The position numbers and the translations under genes are program-made. Shown in pieces: positions 1-6,184 of a DNA stretch of 6,679 bases (the first letter of the stretch is position 1; the number at the start of each line of letters is the position of its first letter). This DNA comes from Actinomycetes bacterium (GTDB taxonomy: Bacteria > Actinomycetota > Acidimicrobiia > Acidimicrobiales > Palsa-688): contig JAKAXG010000244.1 in the NCBI GenBank assembly GCA_021827225.1, forward strand, positions 1 to 6,679, read 5' to 3'. Under the pieces are notes generated by a model. That model saw only the letters and a program-made list of their open reading frames with translations. It did no database searches and was not told where the DNA came from.

Positions 1-437
1 CCATCCCCACCTTCCTGGGCGCCCGTAACACGGCCAACGCCCGGGCCGCCCAGTCCAACCTGCGCAACGCCCTCACGGCCGAGCAGACCCAGTGGACCAA
101 CACCCAGTCATTCTCGACGGACCTGTCGACCATCGAGCCCAGCCTGAGCTGGGTCACCACCTGGAGCACCACCAACACCGGCAACGAGATCCTCGTTGCT
201 CCCTCGACCGGGATCAGCGATGTGGTCGTCCTGACCGCCTACGGCAAGGACGGCAACTGCTGGAGCATCGCTCAGGTGAACACCGCGAACCCGACCGGCG
301 CCCCGGATGGCACCTACTACAACAAGACCGCGGCCACGGCCGCCAACACGTGCGCCACGGTGACCGCTCCTACGGCTGCGGCCACCCCGGGATCGGCCGC
401 CACCGGCACCGGAAGCACCTGGTACACCAGCTTCTAA
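1..437 (+). CDS. pilA: Major type IV pilin (PilA-like), 3' part only
   Basis: Structural subunit of a type IV pilus, partial at the 5' end. The frame is open from base 3 and gives 144 residues ending in a TAA at 435-437. The first visible residues, IPTFLGARNTANARAAQSNL, match the stretch that follows the hydrophobic N-terminal helix of type IVa pilins in Gram-positive and other bacteria (usual form: AIPTFLGARNRAND). The prepilin leader, the processing site and most of the alpha1-N helix are therefore just upstream of the window. The globular part has two cysteines (visible residues 86 and 117) that could form the usual C-terminal disulfide loop. The tail from about 108 to 139 is dominated by Thr, Ala, Gly and Ser, a composition that often carries O-linked sugars. 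The gene is followed 27 nt later by a strong terminator, as expected for a highly expressed pilin. The family call is firm; that it is the major rather than a minor pilin is inferred from its compact size and the terminator. Confidence 0.88.
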   Translation, partial: IPTFLGARNTANARAAQSNLRNALTAEQTQWTNTQSFSTDLSTIEPSLSWVTTWSTTNTGNEILVAPSTGISDVVVLTAYGKDGNCWSIAQVNTANPTGAPDGTYYNKTAATAANTCATVTAPTAAATPGSAATGTGSTWYTSF

Positions 438-464
438 GAGCGATCCACCCGCTGTCCGATTGAT

Positions 465-492
465 CGGGGCCCCGCCTTCGGGCGGGGCCCCG
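465..492 (+). terminator. Strong intrinsic terminator after the pilin gene
   Basis: A perfect 12-bp GC-only stem (465-476 with 481-492) closes a TTCG tetraloop at 477-480. It is followed by a pyrimidine-rich run, CTTCTTT (493-499), and then by the ribosome binding site of the next gene. The stem contains the palindrome GGGGCCCC in each arm. The location just after the pilin stop codon and the stable tetraloop fit a rho-independent terminator. The T-run is short and broken, so some readthrough into the downstream assembly genes is plausible. Confidence 0.88.
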
Positions 493-499
493 CTTCTTT

Positions 500-506
500 G
501 GAGGAG
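500..506 (+). promoter_or_regulatory. Ribosome binding site of the glycosyltransferase gene
   Basis: GGAGGAG lies 9 nt before the ATG at 516 and directly after the terminator's pyrimidine run. It supports the ATG at 516 as the start. I see no convincing -35/-10 pair in the 78 nt between the pilin stop and this start. Confidence 0.75.
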
Positions 507-515
507 TAGCCAACA

Positions 516-1826
516 ATGGCAGCAGCACACGTGACAACCTGCCCGGCGGAGACTGGGCGGACGGCCCGGGATCGGGCCGCCTGGCCGTCCTCGGTGCTGA
601 TCGGAGGCCTGTTCGTGGTGGCGGCCATGACGGTCAGCCTCCGATTCGGCTGGGTCCTGGGGGTGAGAGGCGGATGGGCTGTCCCCTCGGACGTCTGGAT
701 GACGGTCAACGGAGGCCGATTCGTCTGGAACGGGGCCCTCGGCTACGTCTACCAGGGGACGATCTCGTACGCCCTGCCACTGTCGTTCATCCTCATCGCC
801 CCTGCCAGCGGGCTCATCGACCGTCTAGGGCTCACCGAAGGATCTCCCGTCCCCCTCCCGCACCCCGGCGCCTGGTTGGTGATCGGGCCCTACACGCTGA
901 TATTCGGGATCTTCCTGCTCCACGCCGTCCGTCTTCTGGCATGGGACGTCGGGGTCCGTTCACGGCTGTGGCTCCTGCAAGTGGCAGCCGTGGGAATCGT
1001 GCTCGTACCCGCGTTCGAATGGGGCCACTTCGAGGACGTAGTGGCCCTCACAGCGGTCATCTGGGCGCTGCGCAGGATCATCTCCGGCGACCACGTCCGC
1101 GCCGGCCTGTACCTGTCGGTAGCAGTGTCCTCCAAGCAGTGGGCGGTCCTACTGCTTCCCTTCCTCATAGCCGCCGCCCCCCAGGGCCGCCGGCTGCGGA
1201 CCCTCCTCGCAGGCGTTGCGCTTCCCGGCGCCATGACGCTCTACCTGCTCGGGGTCGACTGGAAGGACGCTTCCAGAGCTCTCTTCCTGCCCACCAACCC
1301 GCTCTCCGGATTCGAGGGCCACGGGACGATGTTCGTCGACTGGTTCGGCCGACACACCTCCTCGGTCACCCGGAGCGCCGCCACCCTCGTGGCCGCCGTT
1401 GTGGGCTGGCGACTACGGGGCGTCCGAGATGCCCCCAGCGTCATCGGAGCAGCGGCGCTGATCCTGGTCGTACGCCCGTTGTTGGAACCCGTCACCTTCG
1501 CCTACTACTGGTCTCCGGCGTTGATTCTGGCTGGTCTGGCCAGCCTGTCAGCCACGCGCCGGCTCCTGGCGTCCCATTGGGCTGTCCTCGTGGCTGCTGT
1601 CGCCTGGACCCTGCCGAAAGGCAATTCATCCACCGCCGGGCTGTGGTGGGGCGGCTACCTGATCATCCTGGCCCTCGCCGCCTGGCAGGTGCTGGGGTCG
1701 CTGACCGGCCGGTCTTTCCGACTTGGGCGCCTCCTCCGTCTTCGGGTCAAGGCTCCCACTGCGGAGCCGATACTCCATTCGATGAGGACGGCAGCGGTGC
1801 TGGGAGAATCCCCGTGGAATCGGTGA
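516..1826 (+). CDS. Polytopic membrane glycosyltransferase, GT-C / GT87-like
   Basis: A 436-residue integral membrane protein with roughly 10-12 hydrophobic segments (for example about 25-44, 83-97, 119-140, 151-167, 173-186, 197-213, 226-242, 329-345, 377-395). An acidic residue sits in the loop after the first segment (D59 in PSDVW), and a later motif is EWGHFED (168-174), followed by a helix and VSSKQWAVLLLPF (204-216). This resembles the GH(P/F)D...TKPQ...LLP pattern of GT-C enzymes of the GT87/DUF2029 group, which transfer mannose or a related sugar from polyprenyl phosphate on the outer face of the membrane. The exact donor and acceptor cannot be read from the sequence. Its place between the pilin and the pilM-N-O genes suggests a role in pilin or pilus glycosylation (inference). 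The C-terminal coding region contains the ribosome binding site of the next gene, which starts inside it. G+C looks somewhat lower (about 65-68% in sampled lines) than in the neighbours (70-78%), so it may be an accessory insertion in the cluster. Confidence 0.7.
   Translation: MAAAHVTTCPAETGRTARDRAAWPSSVLIGGLFVVAAMTVSLRFGWVLGVRGGWAVPSDVWMTVNGGRFVWNGALGYVYQGTISYALPLSFILIAPASGLIDRLGLTEGSPVPLPHPGAWLVIGPYTLIFGIFLLHAVRLLAWDVGVRSRLWLLQVAAVGIVLVPAFEWGHFEDVVALTAVIWALRRIISGDHVRAGLYLSVAVSSKQWAVLLLPFLIAAAPQGRRLRTLLAGVALPGAMTLYLLGVDWKDASRALFLPTNPLSGFEGHGTMFVDWFGRHTSSVTRSAATLVAAVVGWRLRGVRDAPSVIGAAALILVVRPLLEPVTFAYYWSPALILAGLASLSATRRLLASHWAVLVAAVAWTLPKGNSSTAGLWWGGYLIILALAAWQVLGSLTGRSFRLGRLLRLRVKAPTAEPILHSMRTAAVLGESPWNR
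1802..1806 (+). promoter_or_regulatory. Ribosome binding site deciding the PilM-PilN start
   Basis: GGGAG lies 7 nt before the GTG at 1814, inside the end of the glycosyltransferase gene. A second in-frame GTG at 1823 overlaps the upstream stop codon but would be 16 nt away from this site. The GTG at 1814 is therefore preferred. Either choice leaves the LDIGSS motif of PilM intact. Confidence 0.6.
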
Positions 1827-3487
1827 CGGTCGGGCTCGACATCGGCTCGTCGGCCGTGCGGGCAGCCGAGATCGAAGTGGGCAAGGACGGCCGCCGGGTG
1901 CTGCGCCGCTACGCCCAGGTCGGCCTGCCGCACGGGTACGTGGCCGACGGCGAGATCAACAACATCCCCGGCGTCAGCGCCGCCCTCCGGCGGCTGTGGT
2001 CCGAAGGTGGCTTCAGCACCGCCAAGGTGGTGCTCGGCGTATCGGGCCCCCGGGTGTTCGTTCGCCAGGCCGACGCCCCGGCCATGCGGCCCGAGGATCT
2101 GCGGTCGTCGCTCAAGTTCGACGCCCAGGAGCTGGTGCCCATCGCCATGGACGACGCCAGCTTCGACTTCAGCCTGCTCGACGGGACTCCTCAGGAGACA
2201 TCCGACGGAAAGACCGTGCAGCGCATACTGCTGGTGGCGGCCCACCGGGACCTGCTCAGCGCCTACACCGCCACCCTCAAGGAGGCCGGCCTGGAGGCCA
2301 CCGTCATGGACGCCGCCCCGCTGGCCCTGATGCGGGCGGTGCCCGACGGGGGCGGGACCGGCGGTACCGAGGTGATCGTGTCCATAGGCTCGGAGCTGAC
2401 CACCGTCGCCGTGCGGGAAGCCGGCGTGCCCCGCTTCATCCGCAGCCTGACGATAGGCGGGGGACGGCTCACCAAGAGCATCGCCAACGCCATGCACATC
2501 GAGATGGCGGTGGCGGAGCGGCTCAAGCGCGGCGATGTCCCCGGAGGTACCCCGCAACTGGCCCAGGCCCGCAAGGTGATGGCCGCCGAGATGCGGGAGG
2601 TGGCGGATGAGATACGGGCCACCATCGACTTCTTCATGGTCCAGTCCGACGGGGCCCGAATCGACCGGCTGATCATCACCGGCGGGGCGTCGCAGACCGA
2701 GAGCCTGGTGCACCTGGTGGCCGGCAGCCTGGACGTGCCGATCGCCACTCTCAACCCGCTATCACAGCTCGACACGTCCGGCCTGCCCTACGACGAAGCC
2801 GACCTGAAGCGCATCACCGCCAGCGCAGCCAACGCGATCGGCCTGGCGCTGTGGCCGACCGAGGCGCCGCTCATCCGCCTGACCGTCCTCCCCGAGGAGG
2901 TGCGTGCCGCCCGCCGGCTGCGCCGGATCACCACCGCCGCCGGCGCCGGCGTGGCGGTGCTGGTTGGCGTGCTGGCCGTCGCCGGGGGAGCTGAGGTCCT
3001 CGCTGTCCACTCGGCCCAGCAGAAGGCCCACGCCGCGCAACGCCAACAGGCCGCTCTGAGCGCCCAGGTGAGCCGGCTGGAGGCGGCCACCGCGGTCCAC
3101 GCCGAGGTCCTGAGCCGCAGTGGCCTGCTGTCCTCGGCTCTGGCCGGCGACGTGGACTGGGTGCGGATGATCGGCCAGATGGCCACGGTCATGCCCCCCC
3201 AGCTCGTGATGACGAGCATGTCGGCCACCCGGGGCACCGGAGCCGGCAGCAGTCCGGCCGGTACGACCGGCACCAGCGTCGGCAGCCTCACGATGAGCGT
3301 CAAGGGGAACGGAGGACTACCCGCCGTGGCCTCATGGCTGACGGGTCTGGACTCCGATCCCGACCTGTCCGACGTGACCGTCAGCGGCATCTCGGTGAAG
3401 GCCAACGGGGGACCGGTCACCTTCTCCTCCACCGCCCAGCTGACCCCCACCAGTCAGAGCAACCGGGCCAAGGAGGTGAAGCCGTGA
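1814..3487 (+). CDS. pilM: PilM-PilN fusion protein (actin-like ATPase plus inner-membrane PilN domain)
   Basis: A 557-residue single chain that combines two T4P alignment-complex proteins normally encoded separately. Residues 1-349 are PilM, an actin-like cytoplasmic ATPase domain: phosphate-1 motif VGLDIGSSAVRAAEI (6-20), second phosphate loop VSIGSELTTVAV (189-200), and adenosine motif LIITGGASQTESLV (286-299). PilM alone is usually about 350 residues, so this half is complete. Residues 353-557 are PilN: a segment IRLTVLPEEVRAARRLRR (354-371) matching the INLLP-type N-terminal peptide of PilN that docks on PilM, a membrane helix (about 374-397), a probable coiled coil (398-432), the conserved VDWVRMIGQMATVMPPQL stretch (447-464), and a periplasmic-type ferredoxin-like domain (about 488-545). 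The order actin-like domain, membrane helix, ferredoxin-like domain is that of GspL in type II secretion. No stop, start or frame change is seen at the junction. The second phosphate loop has Ser where PilM proteins commonly have Asp (VDIG). The chain has no cysteine. Its GTG start overlaps the upstream gene by 13 nt and its stop overlaps the pilO start. Confidence 0.88.
   Translation: MESVTVGLDIGSSAVRAAEIEVGKDGRRVLRRYAQVGLPHGYVADGEINNIPGVSAALRRLWSEGGFSTAKVVLGVSGPRVFVRQADAPAMRPEDLRSSLKFDAQELVPIAMDDASFDFSLLDGTPQETSDGKTVQRILLVAAHRDLLSAYTATLKEAGLEATVMDAAPLALMRAVPDGGGTGGTEVIVSIGSELTTVAVREAGVPRFIRSLTIGGGRLTKSIANAMHIEMAVAERLKRGDVPGGTPQLAQARKVMAAEMREVADEIRATIDFFMVQSDGARIDRLIITGGASQTESLVHLVAGSLDVPIATLNPLSQLDTSGLPYDEADLKRITASAANAIGLALWPTEAPLIRLTVLPEEVRAARRLRRITTAAGAGVAVLVGVLAVAGGAEVLAVHSAQQKAHAAQRQQAALSAQVSRLEAATAVHAEVLSRSGLLSSALAGDVDWVRMIGQMATVMPPQLVMTSMSATRGTGAGSSPAGTTGTSVGSLTMSVKGNGGLPAVASWLTGLDSDPDLSDVTVSGISVKANGGPVTFSSTAQLTPTSQSNRAKEVKP
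3471..3479 (+). promoter_or_regulatory. Ribosome binding site of pilO
   Basis: AGGAGGTGA is a near-perfect match to the anti-Shine-Dalgarno sequence. Its GGAGG core is 7 nt from the GTG at 3484, which fixes that GTG as the pilO start even though the frame stays open further upstream to about 3334. Confidence 0.8.
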
Positions 3488-4032
3488 ACCTGTCCTCCAC
3501 CCGGCGGATCGGAGCGGTAGCCGCGGCGGCCGCGGTCGTCCTCGTCCTCATCTGGTACGTAGCCCTGTTCCGGCCCCAGAACGCCCATCTGAAGTCCGCC
3601 AACCAGGCCTACCAGCAGGCCACCACCCAGATCCAGCAGCTGCGGACCCAGGTTGCCACCCTCCAGGCCATCGAACGCCAGATCCCGGCCGACAAATCCA
3701 AGCTGGCCGCCCTCACGGCGGCCCTCCCGAAGTCCAAGGACCTGCACGACGCCCTCAACCAGCTCCACGCCCTGGCCACCGGAACCGGAGTGCAGCTGAC
3801 CACGGTCAACCCGGCACCTGGAAATGCCAATGCCTCCGGGCAGCCGAGCACCCCGTACCAGACAGTGAAGATGGCCATGACGGTCACCGGGCCGTACCCC
3901 GCCACCATGGCGTTCCTGACCGGCCTGGCCCAGATGACCCGCACGGTGGTCGTCGACTCCGCCTCCTTCAGCCAGGCGGCCGACGGGACCCTGACCACCA
4001 GCCTGGGCACCCGAATCTTCTACGAACCCTGA
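3484..4032 (+). CDS. pilO: PilO, inner-membrane alignment-complex protein
   Basis: A 182-residue bitopic membrane protein. It has a short cytoplasmic N-terminus, one membrane helix (about 9-28), a coiled-coil region rich in Gln, Ala and Leu (about 32-68), then ALTAALPKSKDLHDALNQLH (76-95), which is the typical PilO segment leading into the domain. The rest is a ferredoxin-like fold (about 86-180) containing GTGVQLTTVNP (100-110) and VTGPYPATMAFLTGLAQM (134-151), both characteristic of PilO. PilO pairs with PilN through the coiled coil and ferredoxin-like domains and helps align the pilus machine. Length is close to the usual value of about 200. The GTG start forms a 4-nt GTGA overlap with the pilMN stop, so the two partners are probably made together. 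There are no cysteines. The family call is secure from domain order, the motifs and the position after PilN. Confidence 0.9.
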   Translation: MNLSSTRRIGAVAAAAAVVLVLIWYVALFRPQNAHLKSANQAYQQATTQIQQLRTQVATLQAIERQIPADKSKLAALTAALPKSKDLHDALNQLHALATGTGVQLTTVNPAPGNANASGQPSTPYQTVKMAMTVTGPYPATMAFLTGLAQMTRTVVVDSASFSQAADGTLTTSLGTRIFYEP

Positions 4033-4042
4033 GGCAACCGAG

Positions 4043-4300
4043 ATGACCATCGACGCAACCAAGTCACCGACACCCGTCTGGCAGCGGCGGATAGTGGCCG
4101 CCCTCCTGGCGGTGCTGCTGGCCGTCGTCGGCTACATGGTGTGGACCAAGGACCTGCACCACTCCCCGGCGGCCTCGGCCCCACCCGCGCCGGTGGCGCA
4201 CAGCGCGCCGGCCCCCCGGGCGGCCAGCGCCCCGTCCACCCCTGGCACGACCGTCCCGGGAGGCATCCCGGTCAGCAGTCGTGATCCGTTCGGTAACTAG
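4043..4300 (+). CDS. Small single-pass membrane protein ending in RDPFGN, possible reduced PilP
   Basis: An 85-residue protein: charged N-terminus with WQRR (13-16), one membrane helix (about 17-34), then an extracytoplasmic tail very rich in Ala and Pro (about 41-76) ending in SSRDPFGN (78-85). It starts 10 nt after pilO, with a weak GAGG site 8 nt before the ATG. Position after PilM, PilN and PilO is where pilP lies in Gram-negative T4P operons, and PilP proteins carry a conserved RDPF-type motif in the flexible region before the beta-domain that contacts the secretin PilQ. Here that beta-domain is absent, which would make sense in an organism without an outer-membrane secretin. The PilP relation rests on position, topology and a four-residue motif, so it is a hypothesis. 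Otherwise it is an unassigned small protein of the alignment complex. The last 20 nt overlap the next gene. Confidence 0.62.
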   Translation: MTIDATKSPTPVWQRRIVAALLAVLLAVVGYMVWTKDLHHSPAASAPPAPVAHSAPAPRAASAPSTPGTTVPGGIPVSSRDPFGN

Positions 4301-5516
4301 GCCCCGCAACCGCCGGGTGGCGGGGCGACCCCGACGGGGCGACGACGGTGGCTTCACGCTCGTGGAGATGGTCATCGCCCTGCTCATCCTGGCCATCGTC
4401 ATGGCGGCCATGGCCCCGGCGTTCTACGGGATGATGCGGGCCAGCACCGCCTCCGACCAGCGCAGCGTGGCCGACGGCCTGGCAGTGGGGATCAGCGAGC
4501 AGATCCGCTCCCTGCCCTACTACCAGGTCGGCTTCCAGACCACCCCCTCGTACTGCACCGGGACCAACCCGGTGCAGCTCTCCTACAGCTCGCCGATGGA
4601 CTCGTTCGCCAAACAGAAGACCGTCGGCTACACCACCTACAACCTGGAGTCCTGCGTGTACTGGGTCGGCGCCGCCGGCGGCGACGCCAACGCCTACAAG
4701 GAGACCTGGGTGGAGATCCTGTGGGGGGCCAACGACAACTACACCTACACCCAGACCTCGGCCATCTACCCGGGCGGCGAGAGCAGCTACCAGGCCGGCG
4801 GGGAGCAGAACTTCGCACCCTCCGGGGCCACCACCACCTCCAGCTCCACCCCGCCGCCCACCCCGACGGCCAACTCGGCTGCGCCGTACTCCCTGTCGCC
4901 GACCGACACCATCGTGGTCGACTGGCAGCCGGTCACCACCTCGGGAACGGTCCAGTACGAGGTGGAGTGGTGGACCGGGGCCACCCGACCGACGACCCCC
5001 TCCGCCTCCCCGGCCGTCAACGGGACCACCGACGGCGGGAGCGGCCTCACCTACAACGTGACGGCCCTCACCCCGGGCACCACCTACTACTTCGACGTGG
5101 TGGCGGTCTCGGGCACCCAGGTGTCGGCACCGTCGAACGTGGTTTCGGCTGCGACCAACCCGGTGACCAGCACCGCCTGCACGGTCAACAGCATCGATGT
5201 GACGCCGAGCTCGCCCATGGTCGACAGCAGCGGCAACCCCGTCAACTTCACCTCCCTCTCGGTGGCGGTGCAGGCCACATCGACCTGCACCGGCCTGACC
5301 GTCGAGTACGGGGTCAACGGGCCCAACGGCCAGCCGCAGAGCCCGCTGACCACCGTCGCCCTCTCCTACAGCAGCGGCAGCTTCGTGGGGTCGGCCACGC
5401 AGAGCACCTGGTCGGCCACCACCTACGGGTTCGTGGTGTACCAGAACGGCACTCCCACCACCGCCCAGGCCAACGTCACCCCCTGCCAGGAGAACCCGGT
5501 CACGGGGGCGTGCTGA
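4281..5516 (+). CDS. Prepilin-like minor pilin with fibronectin type III domain
   Basis: A 411-residue protein. A long basic leader (1-24) ends in a type III (prepilin) signal GG/FTLVE, with cleavage expected between G24 and F25 and Glu at mature position 5 (E29); the hydrophobic helix follows to about 49. Residues 50-180 form a pilin-like region with a probable disulfide pair (C92, C125). A Ser/Thr/Pro linker (about 181-202) leads to a fibronectin type III domain (about 203-293), seen from IVVDWQPV (211-218), YEVEWW (226-231), LTPGTTYYFDVVAVSG (263-278) and SAPSNVVSAATN (282-293). A second beta-rich domain of unknown family follows (about 298-411) with four more cysteines (300, 336, 402, 411). 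GTG at 4281 gives a 20-nt overlap with the previous gene but has only a distant GGGAGG (4258-4263); GTG at 4317 is an alternative that shortens the leader to 12 residues. Probable role: pilus initiation or tip protein with adhesive function (inference). Confidence 0.82.
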   Translation: MIRSVTRPRNRRVAGRPRRGDDGGFTLVEMVIALLILAIVMAAMAPAFYGMMRASTASDQRSVADGLAVGISEQIRSLPYYQVGFQTTPSYCTGTNPVQLSYSSPMDSFAKQKTVGYTTYNLESCVYWVGAAGGDANAYKETWVEILWGANDNYTYTQTSAIYPGGESSYQAGGEQNFAPSGATTTSSSTPPPTPTANSAAPYSLSPTDTIVVDWQPVTTSGTVQYEVEWWTGATRPTTPSASPAVNGTTDGGSGLTYNVTALTPGTTYYFDVVAVSGTQVSAPSNVVSAATNPVTSTACTVNSIDVTPSSPMVDSSGNPVNFTSLSVAVQATSTCTGLTVEYGVNGPNGQPQSPLTTVALSYSSGSFVGSATQSTWSATTYGFVVYQNGTPTTAQANVTPCQENPVTGAC

Positions 5517-6184
5517 TGAAGCTCCGGAGACGCCCCGCCGAGACCCACCCCGACGGCGGGTTCACCCTGCTCGAGCTCATGGTGACCATGGCGGTGATGG
5601 CCATCGTGCTCGTCATCGCCGGGTCCGGGCTGATCTCGATGCAGGGGGCCGCGGTGCGCAACGACGCCATGATCACCGACGAGCAGGCTGCCAGCACGGC
5701 CCTGGCCCTGATGGCCCGCGACATCCGCTCCGCCCACTCCATCGAGTTCCTGACCTCGACCACCGACGCCCGCCTGGCGGTGATCCTCAACGAGAACCAG
5801 CCGAACTCGACCGCTACCACGCCGGTCGAGTGGGTCTACCAGCCCGGCTCGGGGTCCTCCGGGGTCGGGACCCTGAGCCGCGTCACCCTAACCAGCAGCC
5901 TGACCGTGGCCGGCACCAACGTGGTCCTCACCGACGTGTCCAACCCCACCGCCACCCCGGTGTTCAGCTACTTCAACCTGCAGGGCGTCTCCATGGACCC
6001 GACCGTCTCGGGCGCAGACCAGACCCTGCAGAACTGCACCACCTCCATCGGGGTGGACCTGATGATCAGCCCTTCGCCCGTGCCCGGCGTGACGAACTTC
6101 CAGGAGACCGACACCGTGGCCATCACCGACCAGGAACAGATCCTCTCCGCCCCGGGTAACGGGCAGTGCGGGACGGCGCCATGA
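5516..6184 (+). CDS. PilW/GspJ-like minor prepilin
   Basis: A 222-residue prepilin. The leader MKLRRRPAETHPDGG is followed by FTLLELMVTMAVMAIVLVI, with processing expected after G15, Phe at +1 and Glu at +5 (E20). The membrane-type helix extends to about residue 41. The segment STALALMARDIRSAHSI (60-76) matches the conserved region after the helix in PilW and GspJ minor pilins, which usually reads as LxxLxRDLRxA. VEWVYQPGSGSSGVGTLSRV (104-123) fits the following strand-turn-strand typical of the same group. Two cysteines (174, 218) could pair. PilW/GspJ proteins belong to the minor-pilin complex that primes assembly and sits at the pilus tip. ATG at 5516 shares one base with the preceding stop (TGATG); an in-frame GTG at 5510 is possible. 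No good ribosome binding site is visible, which suggests reinitiation after the FN3 gene. Confidence 0.8.
   Translation: MKLRRRPAETHPDGGFTLLELMVTMAVMAIVLVIAGSGLISMQGAAVRNDAMITDEQAASTALALMARDIRSAHSIEFLTSTTDARLAVILNENQPNSTATTPVEWVYQPGSGSSGVGTLSRVTLTSSLTVAGTNVVLTDVSNPTATPVFSYFNLQGVSMDPTVSGADQTLQNCTTSIGVDLMISPSPVPGVTNFQETDTVAITDQEQILSAPGNGQCGTAP

Noticed and set aside
466..491. Repeated palindrome GGGGCCCC as an operator or protein-binding repeat
   Set aside because: Both copies are the two arms of the terminator stem, which explains them fully.
674..1813. Upstream extension of the PilM-PilN reading frame by 380 codons from an ATG at 674
   Set aside because: It lies wholly within the glycosyltransferase gene in another frame, its product is Arg/Pro-rich and unlike any protein, and the PilM homology begins at the GTG at 1814 with a ribosome binding site.
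1655..2713. Long reverse-strand open frame (352 codons)
   Set aside because: It mirrors the PilM coding region, the translation is His/Gly/Arg-rich with no recognisable motif, and PilM motifs on the + strand are unambiguous. Other reverse frames in the window are similar high-GC shadows.
2855..2885. Possible sequencing frameshift or lost stop codon creating the PilM-PilN fusion
   Set aside because: The frame continues through the junction without a change, and no start codon with a properly spaced ribosome binding site is seen where a separate PilN would begin. It cannot be fully excluded without other genomes.
3521..3560. GC-rich simple repeats near the start of pilO
   Set aside because: They encode the Ala/Val/Leu membrane helix of PilO with preferred high-GC codons; no independent repeat structure.
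4721..5515. Upstream extension of the PilW-like frame
   Set aside because: It runs through the FN3 gene in the wrong frame with a His/Arg-rich nonsense product; the prepilin leader starts at 5516.
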